A DNA stretch of 64,000 nucleotides, from positions 1,612,001-1,676,000 of the forward strand of contig OZ218952.1 of the NCBI GenBank assembly GCA_965112735.1, written 5' to 3'. This document shows positions 1-16,089 of the stretch, in pieces. The position numbers and the translations under genes are program-made. The DNA is from Phaeosaccion multiseriatum. Lineage: Eukaryota; Ochrophyta, other classes. Position 1 is the stretch's first letter, and the number at the start of each line of letters is the position of its first letter. A model generated the notes under the pieces. That model had not been told where the DNA came from and made no database searches. It saw only the letters and a list, made by a program, of their open reading frames with translations.

Positions 1-1025
1 TCCACACACACACAATATCAAACAGGTTACCAGGGAGCCGACGCAGCCCGCATCGCCGAGATCGCACCCACCATGGAGGTGGATTACGTCCGCGTAACGG
101 CCAACGAGTGGACTCAGTACGCCACTCCCTTCACCGTGGGAGGATCGGCACCCCCTCCCCCTGCTCTCCCCCGCGCGCCGAGCAGCCCTCCCCCGGCCCC
201 TGTTCCCGCCCCGGTCATCGTTCAACAGCCTAACGCGGGCCCTGGCCCTGCCCCTAACAATGTTGTCGTCAGTCCTACTGTCACCTCCGCGGCGGCGTGC
301 GAGGGTGTGGCGGCATGCGGTGTCGGGTCACAGATGTGCATGGTCGACGACGCGTGCGCTAATGGAGGCGCGGGTTGCATCGGTGGCGAAACGAACTGCA
401 GGTACTGATGGACTCTGCCCTTACTCGCTTGCTCACTGCACTCACTCACCACTCTCGCCGCTCGCCCAGCGTGCTCACTCACGCACTCATCCCTCCCTCC
501 CTCCCTCCCTCCCTCCCTCCCTCCCTCCCTCCCTCCGTCCCTCCTTCCAGGTACTGCGGATTCGGCACCTTTGAAGCCTGCTCCACCACCACCACCACCC
601 CCGCTGTCATCCCCCCTTCTGCGAGTGTGTGCTCAGCTGTGAACGAGCAGTGCGGCGGCAAGAAGTGGAAGGGAGCCACATGCTGTGACGCCGGCAGCGA
701 ATGCGTCAAGAGCACCAAGTGGTATTCCTCTTGCAAGCCAACCTCCTTCCCTGCTTCCGGGTGCGCCGCCACTCTGGGGCAGTGCGGTGGCAAGAAGTTC
801 GACGGCCCCGACTGCTGTGAGAGTGACGCGGACGAGTGTGTCAAGCACAGCAAGTGGTACTCCAAGTGCGAGCCTGTGGATAAGAGTGCGTACACGCCCG
901 TCTGCCAGGCCAAGGGCTTGCAGTGTGGTGGCAAGAAGTACGACGGGCCTCATTGCTGCGAGGAGGGGCTTGAATGCGTCAAGAAGGACTTCAAGCTCCA
1001 CAAGTGTAAGGCCGTTACATCGTAA
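1..1025 (+). CDS. GH16 beta-glucanase with CBM1-like modules, 3' part only
   Basis: This is the C-terminal part of a secreted glycoside hydrolase family 16 enzyme; the catalytic exons lie upstream of the window. Visible exons are about 26-401 and 551-1025. The intron at 402-550 is GT-AG and filled with CCCT repeats, and the bases before 26 look like a CA-rich intron end. The first exon encodes the last beta strand of the GH16 fold (MEVDYVRV), then a Pro-rich linker, then a Cys module (CEGVAACG...CIGG) that continues across the intron as CRYCGFGTF. The last exon has three CBM1-like modules, each with QCGG followed by a CC pair and a terminal WYSxC-type Cys. CBM1 is the small cellulose/chitin-binding fold best known from fungi. 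The neighbour at 2572-6288 is a convergent paralogue with the same architecture. The family assignment is secure; the substrate is inferred from the paralogue. Confidence 0.8.
402..550 (+). repeat. Intron carrying a CCCT tandem repeat
   Basis: The intron separates the two halves of the CR|YCGF motif of the GH16 gene. Its 3' half (about 487-543) is a near-perfect CCCT array that also serves as the polypyrimidine tract before the CAG acceptor at 548-550. The paralogous intron at 3056-3325 interrupts the same codon. Confidence 0.7.
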
Positions 1026-1210
1026 AGCACAGGGTAAGGGGGAGAGGGTTGACAAGGCGAAGAGCTCGGGCCACTGGCATGCTTCTTCTCGCTCCCATTG
1101 GTATGGGTGGTCGGGACGAAGGATGCAATAGTGGGCGACTCGAGCCCCCCTCCCTCCACCCTTAGATGGCAATCGCCAACCTGTGTGTGTGTGTATGTGT
1201 AACACGTGAA

Positions 1211-1250
1211 CCCCCGACGCCTCTAGTAGAGGAGGGTCTAACGTCGGGGG
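1211..1250. repeat. Nested inverted repeat (hairpin) downstream of GH16 gene
   Basis: A 9-bp arm CCCCCGACG (1211-1219) pairs perfectly with CGTCGGGGG (1242-1250). Inside it, CCTCT (1220-1224) pairs with AGAGG (1228-1232) around a 3-nt loop. It lies about 190 bp after the GH16 stop codon. It could be an RNA 3'-end structure or a cruciform; no function is proven. Confidence 0.45.
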
Positions 1251-1792
1251 CTCAACTTGGTGAACCCGTTGTGGAAAAACGTTTCAGTGTCAGTTCCGCG
1301 GTGTTATTGTCCTTTCCCTTGAGGGGGGTAACTTGAAAGCGCCTTCTATGTGATCTATGTTGGGGCCTAGAGCCCTTAAAGCTGGACTAGAGAGTGGCAG
1401 ATCTAGCTTCAAGCTACTTTGGGCCCTCCATCTAAGGGGGGGGGGCTGCGGAGTCTCTGTCTGTCCTGTCCCCTGTCCCTGGTAATTGAATGAATGCACT
1501 TGAGCATTGGAGAAGATACACACAAACCTGCCTTGACAGTCTCGCCCCCACCGAAAGACCCAAGAGAGGCTCAATCAAGGCCGTCCTCTTTGGCCCACTC
1601 CATGTTCGGAGCCGAGACTGACAGCGCAGCGAAGCGCAAGCATAGAACTGCTTCGAGGGCAGGAGTGAGAGGAGTGAAGGCTCGCCGTTGCCCCCCGCCC
1701 CCCTTTCTGCTGCTTGCTGCCCATGCCCCTTTGGGTACTTCTGTGTGCCCTGCTGCCCACGTGTATCATTTCGGAGGGCGAATAGCTGACTG

Positions 1793-1915
1793 CGTGTGCG
1801 TGTGCGTGCGCGTATGTGTGTGTGCGTGTGTGTGTGTGCGTGTGTGTGCGTGTGTGTGTGCGTGTGTGCGCGTGTGTGTGTGTGCGCGCGTGCGTGCGCG
1901 CGTGTGTGCGTTTGC
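1793..1915. repeat. TG/CG dinucleotide repeat
   Basis: A (TG)n tract of about 120 bp interrupted by CG and CA steps. Such alternating purine-pyrimidine DNA can adopt Z-form; here it is an intergenic microsatellite. Confidence 0.8.
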
Positions 1916-2512
1916 AGTAACACCAACTCATGACGTGAAGTAATACCTTCTCTTTCTTCCTTCCCCTCCCCTCCCCTCTCCTCATCACTCATTGCAATCT
2001 GTGATGCCACCTTTTTCATTTGTGCTGTTAATAATTTTAAGTTTTATGACACTCTCTCAATTCGCACCCCACCACATTCGTGTGCGACCGGACGGGTACA
2101 ACCACATAATCACACACACACACGCACACACACACGCACACGCACACCACGCGTTCAAGACAGGCTGAGTGAGGAGGCTCAAACCTCAAACTCAAACCGA
2201 TCTACTTAAGCTCAGACATACATCACATGCAAAACGAATATCCACGTGACCAGTGCAGTGAAGCAAGTGCAAGTACAAGGCGACCCCATGCCTTCAACGT
2301 CGCAAGACCCACCCTTCTACCTACGTCCCTGCCTACCCACTTACAACCTCACCACCTCACCACCACACCACCCCAACCCCCTGTGCATTTGGGGAGCTGA
2401 ACGGGGTTGCTCTAGATAAGTTTCCCGACTCATCGTGACCAACATAAATCACCAACAAACTGCACAAAGCTCTTGTCTTAACAAACAAACTCCAATCCAC
2501 CCCTCCCCCCCT

Positions 2513-2517
<5 letters not shown>

Positions 2518-2571
<54 letters not shown>
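2518..2571. repeat. CT microsatellite abutting the GH16 stop codon
   Basis: About 54 bp of (TC)n ends at the TAG of the minus-strand GH16 gene (codon 2574-2572). On the gene strand, the 3'UTR therefore begins directly with (AG)n. Confidence 0.8.
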
Positions 2572-2577
<6 letters not shown>

Positions 2578-4593
2578 GCACAGAGAGTGCCTGTCATCCT
2601 CGAAGACGCATTCAAGCCCCTCTTGGCAGCAGTGCGGCCCATCGTACTTGTGCCCTGCACACTGGAGGCCCTTGCCTTGGCACACAGGCACGTACTCGGG
2701 CGACAGCGACTCGCACACGGAGTAGTAGTCCGAGTAGTAGTTGCAGGAGGAGCCCTCCTCACAGCAGGTTGGGCCCTTCCAGTGGGAGCCTCCGCACTGA
2801 CCGAGGGCGATGGAGCAGCCAGACTTGAGGCTCACAGGGACAGTGGGTCGGCACTCGGAGTACCAATGGGTGGACTTGACGCACTCCGTTCCCTCCGCGC
2901 AGCACGTGCTGCCCCTCCACCCGTCCCCGCCGCACTGTCCGTGAAGGATGGCGCACTCATTCTCCTCGTTCTTGCTGTCCTCGCTGCTGCTGTCGCCTCC
3001 TCCCTCGGCAGCGTCTTCTACGCCGCAGCTGTTGAAGCCGTGGAAACCGCAGTACCTGTGTTGTGTTTGTTTTGGTGTGTATGCAGATGATGCACATGCA
3101 CAATTGAAGGGGTGTGACACGTCAGAGGAGAGATGATGCCTGTGCACAACTTTAGGGGCGAGACACGTTAGAGAAGGAGGTCGGGAGGCCGCAACATCTT
3201 TCGGCCTCCCTCCGCCTCTCTCTGTCTCTCTCCCTCTCTCTCTTTCTTTCTTCTCCTCTCCTTCTCTCTCTCCCCCCCTCTCTCCTTCTCTTTCTCCCCC
3301 CCCTCTCTTTCTCCAAGTACTGTACCTGCAGTTGGAGTTGTCTCCGATGCAGCCCAGCCCGCCACCGGAGCAGGAGGCGTCAACCACACAGGTCTGAGTC
3401 GGTCTCCCCGTTCCGCAGCCGGCCACGCCATCGCAGGAGGCAACCCTAGAAGTGGTGGTGACGAAGGTGCGCGGTGTCGAGGGTACCGAGGGCGTGGACG
3501 GGGTGGAGGGGGCGGGGGGCGGGCGCGGGGGGGGCGGGTGCCGGGGACTCTCCAGGGCAGTCGGCAAAGGGCCCAAAGCCGCAGAATCTGCAAAGGGTAG
3601 TCGGTCCGATGCAGCCGTGTCCGCCTCTACGGCACGCCTCGTCCTGACGACAAGTTTGCACGGGGTAGCCCTGGCCGCACGCCGCCACGCCGTCACAGAC
3701 CGTGCTCGAGGACACGCCAATATTGTTCTGCGGCTCGTGGATGTTATTCGGTGGTGCCACAATCACTGCCGGGGGGGATGGCGCGGGGCGTGTTTGTGGC
3801 GCAGGAGGATTCGGAACCGGGACCGGGGCCGGAGGAGCGGGAGGGGGAGGAGCGGCGACCCGAGGGGCGGAGGGGGCAGGGGCGGAGGGGGCAGGGGCGG
3901 TGTTGGGGAGCTGTTTGAGGGGGCCTGTGGCGACGAGGTCGACGTGCTGCATGTCGTACACTCGCACCCAGTCCACCTGGAGGAGAGAGGGGATGGCAGT
4001 GGATGGGGAGGGAGGGAGGGAGAGCGGGAGGGAGAGCGGGAGGGAGAGAGAGGAAGGGGGGGGGAGAGGTGGGAGTTCATGGAGGGCAGAGGGAGAGGGA
4101 AGAGAAGAGCTAATATTTAATAAGGGTGGAGCGAGATAGTGGAAGAGGCTAAAAGCAGTGGGTGGAGCAAGAGGGGGGGTCGTTGGTTGGTCTATATGAA
4201 ACAGAACGAACGAATGGAGTGTCGACCCGACCAGCCAACCGACCCAGTCAACCCATCTGTCCTGTGCTCCCACATACCTCAAAGGTGGGGTTCAGGGCTG
4301 CGATGACCTGGTTGTCGGGCTGACGGAATCCCGTGTAGGCCGTGCCGGGTCCACCGAGAGCGAGGTTGAAGATGAGGCTGAAGGACTCGTCGAAGGGGGC
4401 GGGGTGGTTGTACACCTGTGAGTCACCAACCGAATGCACCATGGGGGCGGGGGAAGAGACGAAACGATACGTTTTAGGCAAGTATAGATGGCACTTAAAG
4501 CTGGCCACCTCACGCCCATTGGCTTTCCTTGGCTTGCTGGGCTGGGCGGAACTCATTCATGGACAGGTAGGGCTAAACTCAAACTGAACCTGA

Positions 4594-4625
<32 letters not shown>

Positions 4626-5239
4626 ACACCTGTCCCCTGACGTTGCTGTAGTAGTCAGTCTGCTTGCTGAAGAGCTCACCGTCGAAGTACCAACGAATCT
4701 CCTCCGGGGTCCTGTTGGAAGAAGGAGGGAGGGAGGGACGGAGACATGTTGACGAGCGTAATGAAACGCTTGCAGGGGGGGCTCTATCGTCTTCGCACGA
4801 GTCACAAAGCCGAGAAATGGGCGGCTCCTCAGTCGCCACTTTCGTGGAGACTTAGCCCCCCACAGGGCCACCTCAGAGGCATCGGACAACGGCAGAGGCA
4901 CCCATAGAAGCAAGCGACTCGTGCTTTATGCCTCCTCCTCCTCCTCCTCCTCCTCCTCCTCTTCCTCCTCCTCCTCCTCCTCCTCCTCGGCTCACCATTC
5001 CATAGTGTAGTCGTGCATGTCATCCCTGAGGCTCCTCTTGTCCGTCGGGCAGTGGCTGCCATGCAGGAAGGTGTTGCCCGGCCACTCGCCCCCGAAGTGA
5101 ATGGCGGAGCCTGTGCACTCTTGGTTGTTCGAAGACTCCATGATATCGATCTCTCCATTGGAGGCCCATCCACCGTAGCGGCTGTCCACTGTGTCGGGTC
5201 CGGGAAGCCTGAAGCGAAGTGAAGATCAAATGAGGAAGT

Positions 5240-5285
<46 letters not shown>

Positions 5286-6288
5286 TGTGTGTTTGTGTGT
5301 GTGTATGTGCGGTCGGGTCGCACGAGTGAGTCCTATGAGCGGCAAAGTATCACCATGTGGCAAGGGACAGACAGGCAGGCGGGTACGCAGGCAGTAGGGG
5401 CGAAGAAGAGCGCGGAGGAAGACAGGAGACGGGAGGCCTAGAGTATACTACTTGTCGTCCGTCAAACGAGCAGCCATACCAATCGCATTTGGGTCAACTA
5501 CCCCAATCTGAAAGCTAAAGCTGGACATGTCGCACAAATCAACTGACGTAGGGCAGAGGAAAGTGAGGGAGCGCTGTCGTACAAGTATAAAGCTTTTTTT
5601 TATAGGGGAGAGAGTCGAGCCTCTCATCTCCCCCCCCCACCACAACACGCACACACTTACATCCAGAACGCAGGCCAGACGCCCTGAGCTCCTTCGGGCA
5701 GCTTGAAGCGAGCCTCGACTCGGCCGTAGGTGAAATCGAAGAGCCCATACGTGCGGATCTTTCCAGAGCTGTAGCCTTGGCCGTTGTTGCGGTCGGCTCG
5801 AAGCTGCAGTTTCAGCCGGCCGTCCTCGACTCTCAGGTTCTTGGAGTCGTCCGTGTACGTTTGCAATTCTGCATTATAACAGCAGCAGCAGCAGCAGCAG
5901 TAGTAGTAGCAGCAGAAATGGAGATGAATGGGTTCAGGAGTTAACCTTGATACGTTTAAAAGGAAGGGGGGTCCGGGACCAACCGCGGGCACTACTGTCA
6001 CTGCCGCTGACCGCTGCTTGAAGCAACCACTAGCAATGCGTGAACACTGTATATTTTGTGCGCCACCCCCGCCCCTGGTGCTCCAGATCGCTATGACTCA
6101 CCTCCATTGCCCCACCCACACAGCCCAACATCGCAACCATCTCCGTTCTGCGAGACCCACTTGGTGCTGTCGAGAGTGTTCCCATCAAAGTGGTCTTCGA
6201 AGATGAGGCGAGAGCTCGCCGATGAAAGCAGGCCTGCTGCAGCGAGAAGGGCCAGGCTCTTAGTGAATAGCCCCCCCTTGGTGGCCAT
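2572..6288 (-). CDS. Secreted GH16 endo-beta-1,3-glucanase (laminarinase-like) with three CBM1-like modules
   Basis: Eight exons: 6288-6102, 5868-5661, 5208-4996, 4711-4630, 4415-4278, 3976-3549, 3445-3326 and 3055-2572, giving 619 residues. Residues 1-26 are a signal peptide ([15 protein letters not shown]...). The GH16 domain follows, with ELQTYT at 63-68 and the catalytic GEIDIMES box, where E151 (nucleophile) and E156 (acid/base) are intact. It ends in VDWVRVY at the exon 6 start. A Pro-rich linker, two tandem Cys modules (CDGVAACG...CRFCGFG and CDGVAGCG...CRYCGF) and three CBM1-like modules complete the protein. The motif pattern suggests hydrolysis of storage or wall beta-1,3-glucan outside the cell or in the endomembrane system. 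One junction is uncertain: 3548-3446 must be either a 103-nt intron with a poor donor (GTCCCC) or a frameshift in the G8 tract near 3519-3526. A transglycosylase role is possible. Confidence 0.85.
3446..3548 (-). other. Putative atypical intron or frameshift in the GH16 linker
   Basis: The first Cys module (frame A) and the second (frame B) are in different frames. Splicing GA|GTCCCC...CTTCTAG|G joins them exactly in frame (Gly-Glu-Val-Ala-Ser-Cys) and removes a TAG. The donor is weak compared with the GTGAGT/GTAAGT donors of the other introns. The stretch also contains an eight-G homopolymer on the plus strand (about 3519-3526), a typical place for an indel. Confidence 0.5.
5242..5306. repeat. 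TG microsatellite in GH16 intron 2
   Basis: (TG)n of about 65 bp with a GTGG and a GTTTG interruption, inside intron 5660-5209 of the GH16 gene. Confidence 0.8.
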
Positions 6289-6822
6289 GGTGCTGTTGCT
6301 TCTCCTCGGTGCAGACCGAGTCTATCCTGCCACTTAATGGATTTCGCACCACCTGCTCCTCCTATAACTTCAACTGCTGCTCTTGATAGTACTGAGGCAG
6401 CAGGGCACTGAGGAGCAGGGTAGAGGGTAGACTCCGAAAGGAAGAGTTGTTTCATGAATAGCTTCAGGAAGTGGGGGGGGGGGCATTTTTAAACGTTACA
6501 TTTTGTAACCGTAGGTGTGGGGCTGAGTGGGTATTTTTGCGGCTCTTGGGACGCGATCCCTCAAAAAGAGGTGTGGAATAATATTATGTACAACATTCCA
6601 TTGCGACTGTGTAGACCCTTCACCCTTACGTGTGGGTACTGGTACGGCACCAAATTCAAGTGTGAGTTCCTAGGGCGAAGGAAGAGGTGCTCCTCCTCTT
6701 CATCCTCTGCTGCCCGTATGCCTGCTGCTGCCCATATGCCTACTGTTGCCCGTATGACTGCTCCTGCCCTATTACTGTGCTGCTCCTGCCCAGCCATACA
6801 GTACATACGCCAGTCAGAGCTG
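6289..6822. other. Intergenic region between GH16 start and PP1 stop
   Basis: Holds the 5' flank of the GH16 gene (transcribed leftwards from 6288) and the 3' flank of the PP1 gene. There is a G-run at 6471-6482 and a CTGCTGCCC/GTATGCC-type degenerate repeat at 6708-6790. No gene is seen. Confidence 0.55.
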
Positions 6823-8108
6823 CTATTGCCCCCCCGTTAGAAACTTTTTATGCGCCGCCGGTCTCAGCACGCGAAAACTGCACACCAAGTTTTCATTGAC
6901 GGTCATCATCGCACCCGCATTGTCAAACTCCCCGCAGTAATTGGGCGCCGAGAACAAAGTTACCAATTGCCGCTGCGCCTGAAACTCATACCCATCCTCC
7001 ACCACTTGGTGCGCCCTGCAGATGAGGTCTAGATCATGCTTCTGCAAAAACTCTTCAATAACATCGTGACCGAAAGTATAGCTCACACCCCGGGGGTTCC
7101 TGCCCCAGCCGCAGATGGAAGGCTCTGGATCGGACCAGAGGAGGTCGCAGAGTAAGCCCTCGTCGGGCACGTCGATGGGGCGAGGGATGTCCAGAACCTG
7201 TCCGAGCCGCAGCAGCTCCGGAGAAATGCCGCCGTGCATGCACAGAATCTATTGGGGAGGGGCGAACGGGAGGGAGAGGGAGAGAGAGTGGGAGGGGGAG
7301 GGGGGAGGGGGGAGGGGCGAGGGGCGAGCAGGGGAAGAGGGGTTACATCAGCATCAGCATCGTCAAGCACGGGTCCCGAGTGACGAGAGAAGAGGGTCCC
7401 AGAGAGGACAGAGTCCACGCAAGAGGGGAGAGGGCATCTCACATGTACCTTTCACACACGAGTCTGAAAGGAGTAGGCCGATACCGCTCCTGTACATTCA
7501 TCACTCTCCCGTTTATACACATGGTTTTGTTACAAAGAGGGCATTGTAGGAAGAAAATATACAGGTACGTAGGGGAGGAGGAGGAAAGCACCAACACGCA
7601 TGCCCCAGGGAAGGGAGCGAATCACACCGCAGGAGGCAGATTGTGAAGGCGCTCTTCCATCCGTCGCTCCCCACCCCGCCCGCGCGTGCGTGTGCGCGCC
7701 TGTGCGTGCGTGTGTGCGTGCGTGCGTGCTCTGTCCTCACACCGTGCCTATCCATCTACCTACCTTATCATCCACCACGGCAGCGACGGGCATGCACTTG
7801 AAGCAGTCGCTAAAGACCCTCCACAGCTTGACTGAGTAGCGGCGCTTGCACTCGTCGTAGAAGCCGTAGATGCGGTTGAGAGAGGCGCACTCGTGGTTAC
7901 CGCGCAGCATGAAAAAGCACTCGGGGTAGCGCACTTTGTAGCAGATGCACAGCATTATGGTCTCCACTGACTGCTTGGCTCTGTTGGGAGGGGTGGGCGT
8001 GGGGGTGGGTGGTGGGTGGGTGGGTAGGTGGGCAGTGGGGGGTAGGTGGGTGGCGAATGTGTTGGGAAGGGATGGGATGGGAAGGGAGAGGGAGAGGGGG
8101 AATGAGGT

Positions 8109-8163
<55 letters not shown>

Positions 8164-8911
8164 TGTAAGACAAAACGGAAGGTGAGAGGCGAAGATGACG
8201 CATTCCCTTTGATAGGACATCATCGAAGCAGCATATAGGGGCATGTGGATGTGTAGCACACACCTCTCATTGGTTACCATCAATCCTTCAGTCAGTTCGT
8301 CAGATAATCTCTCACCACACTCACTCACCCACGCACGCACTCACCCACGCACTCACTTAGTCACTCAGTCACTCGGCCAGTCACTCACCCACTCACTCAG
8401 CCAATCGATCAGTCACTCATCCACTCACTCACTCGCTCACTTATCGCACTAGCAACAGAAGTGTGAAAGTCAATAGCAAATGACCTAACTACGGAGACAG
8501 TTCGCGCTCCATTTATATGTATATATTCACTCCCTCAGGCACTCACTCACTCACTCACTCACTCATTCACTCACTCACTCACTCACCCACTCACCTATCT
8601 ACATAGTCGCCCAAGAACAAGTAATTGCTGTCTGGTGGCAACCCGCCCAGCTCCAGTAGCTGCAGCAGATCGTGGAACTGCCCGTGTGTGTCTCCGCAAA
8701 TATTGATGGGTGCTTTAATCTCCAAGAACATTGGCTGTGCAAGGAAGACTTCTCTGCACACCTTGACTATCCTGGTCACCTCAGCTTCATCGAAATCAAT
8801 CTCCACTCCGGGCCGCATTTGCTTGGCTTCTAGGAGCTTGTTTGTCATACGCTCGCATATGGCAATGTCCTCTGTGCGGGAAGGAAGGGGGTGGGTGGGA
8901 GAGGGGGACAA
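6823..8911 (-). CDS. Serine/threonine protein phosphatase PP1-type catalytic subunit
   Basis: Three exons (8911-8595, 7980-7764, 7248-6823) give 319 residues, the normal PP1 size. All metallophosphatase motifs are present in order: GDTHGQ, GDYVDR (split by intron 1), RGNHE, the Arg/His region [16 protein letters not shown], and the C-terminal [12 protein letters not shown] and [20 protein letters not shown] is the PP1 beta12-beta13 loop region contacted by microcystin-type inhibitors. The enzyme removes phosphate from Ser/Thr residues, normally under control of RVxF-type regulatory subunits. GDT replaces the usual GDI, and GDYVDRAKQS replaces GDYVDRGKQS, so this is a divergent paralogue. The protein stops shortly after the core and has no TPPR tail. 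The start at 8911 is the first in-frame ATG, but a CAG acceptor at 8873-8872 could instead join an upstream exon. Confidence 0.9.
8108..8162. repeat. TG microsatellite in PP1 intron 1
   Basis: Near-pure (TG)n in the intron 8594-7981. Confidence 0.85.
8309..8598. repeat. Degenerate ACTC/AGTC tetranucleotide repeat
   Basis: ACTC-type units (CACTCACT, CAGTCACT) fill much of PP1 intron 1, interrupted by unique sequence at about 8446-8540. They run up to the exon 1 donor. Confidence 0.75.
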
Positions 8912-10496
8912 AGGGAGGGGGATAGAGAGAGAGGAGAAGGACAGAGAGGGAGAGAGGGAGAGAGGGGGGGGAAGGGAGAATGAGGAGAACGGAGAGGCGG
9001 AGAGAAACAGACGCAGTTGCTAACATGTGCCACATCTCTTCTTCCTGCAATTCCATTCTCACTGGGGACTTAGCAAGGCCGACCCCGGGTCGATACCTCT
9101 TGCTCGATGCTTCACATCCCTCTTGTCCTCTGTTTTTCCCCCGTCCTATTCCCTTCCCATGCTTCGTCTTCTCTCCTCTTCACATGGTCTATGCTGCACC
9201 CCAACCCGCCCAAATAATACGTCTGTCTCACCTTTTCTCCTCTCCTCAATCGCTTCTGGACTCTCGGCGGTTTGGTCCTCCCCTGCACTTATTTGACCGC
9301 TTTCAGGCATCCTCTAGCGACGTCCTTCTCTGTCCTCCCCCCTCTTCGCTTCAGAGGTGGTCGTCAAAGGTGGGGGTGGGTCCCTCCCTCCCCCTTCGGA
9401 TTGGGGTGTCCGAAGAGATTGCAATCCGATGACGCGAGCAGTGGTCGTGCGTAAGTAATGTATAATACGAGGGGAAGGTACCTGGTACTCTTGGTAGAAG
9501 GAAAGAGAAAAGGGAGATGCGATGGCAGTTGACGGCCGGCCGTTTCATTGGTCAAACCCTCCCTACATGTGCCTCGCCAAGGATACTTTCCCCGTCTTCT
9601 GCTTGCCAAAGCTGGTCACGGAGCTCCCTCTATACTCCTCTCCTCGAGCTATCGCTGTACACCCCTACCATTGACATAGAATTGGAAGTTTGGGGTGTAT
9701 GGCCAGTCAGGGTCGTTTTTAGGAACCCCGGCAAGAGTCTTGCACTCTTCCCCCCGATAGCTGCGGCAGCATCCTCCCGCCAGACTATGAGGAGATGGAC
9801 TACAGAGGCGACTTCGCGTAGGCAAAGTGGCACCCACCCACCCACCCCGCTTGTGGGGCGTCGCGCTGTGCTCATGGACCTCGAGACCTCCGTCGAGGCT
9901 CCAGTCGCACCCACCAGTTGGTCGAGTGCCCCCCCCCCCGAGTGGAAGCACTGGACGCCACCATGCTTATCGTCGTCCGAAGAGAGGATGGAAGTGTAGC
10001 GCCTCAGTCCAAGAAAGGTCGTGAAGGGAAAGGACCATGGGGACTGAAGGGAGATGGCAGTAGATGGCACTCGCACTCTGCGTTGCCCGTCTCGCCGCCG
10101 AAGAGACAAGCAGCGATAGCTGTAGCAGGGCAATTCGAGGAGACAGCGCACAGCGCCGCATGTCCCGCCTTCTCGACCGTGCTCCCTCCACACAAGTCTC
10201 CCAGGGCGGCGTCGTGCCGTAGTCGAGGCACGCACACACGCACACACGCACACACGCACATACGCACACACACTCGCGCAACCCCGTACGTGGGCACCAA
10301 ACTGTCCCTCCCTCCCTCGACGGGGGATGGCAGTGGATGGGCCGTCTCTCCCTCCTTTCTCCCTCCTCGACTCCCTCTTCCTTCGCCGCGCGGCCCCGTG
10401 TGTCCGGCGCTCTCCTGCCACTCACTGGCCGTCAGTCCATCTTGAGTGCCGCAGTATGGAAGGAGCAAACGGACGGCGTACCATCCACTGGCGCGG

Positions 10497-10541
<45 letters not shown>

Positions 10542-10581
10542 CTCTCGCTCTCTCTCTCCCTGCGGCGGTACCCTCATGCTA
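8912..10581. other. Region with no secure gene
   Basis: I see no recognisable domain. On the minus strand, a frame ending at 9649 reads ...GEECKTLAGVPKNDPDWP... and has protein-like composition; it could be a terminal exon of an unidentified small gene. Its upstream exons cannot be placed, so I do not call it. Other contents are a CA/CG tract (10230-10278) and a CT tract (10499-10558) in the 3' flank of the sulfotransferase gene. Confidence 0.4.
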
Positions 10582-15930
<5,349 letters not shown>

Positions 15931-16089
15931 CACTTCTCTCGCCACACGTTCCCTTCCCTTCAAAAGGGTGTGAAACTGTGAAAATCGGAGGGAAAACGGA
16001 ACAAGGAAAGCTTGGGCCCGGCCCCCCAAGCGCTCATAGACGTTACAGAAAATTGGCTTCACAGTCTTGACCCACACTACTTGGTTAGC
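15931..16089. promoter_or_regulatory. Candidate bidirectional promoter
   Basis: Only 159 bp separate the start codons of the divergent sulfotransferase and TOG-like genes, so both promoters and 5'UTRs must overlap here. No TATA box is obvious. This is inferred from spacing only. Confidence 0.45.

Larger units (their letters stand above)
1026..2571. other. Intergenic region between convergent GH16 genes
   Basis: No convincing gene. It contains both 3' flanks of the tail-to-tail GH16 genes, a GC-rich hairpin (1211-1250), a TG/CG dinucleotide tract (about 1793-1915), a short CA/CG tract (2112-2150) and a CT tract (2518-2571). Open frames here are translations of the simple repeats. Confidence 0.6.

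Noticed and set aside
9649-9951. Minus-strand frame ending ...NDPDWPYTPNFQFYVN
   Set aside because: Protein-like composition but no recognised domain, no identifiable first exon and competing frames; left as a note in the intergenic entry.
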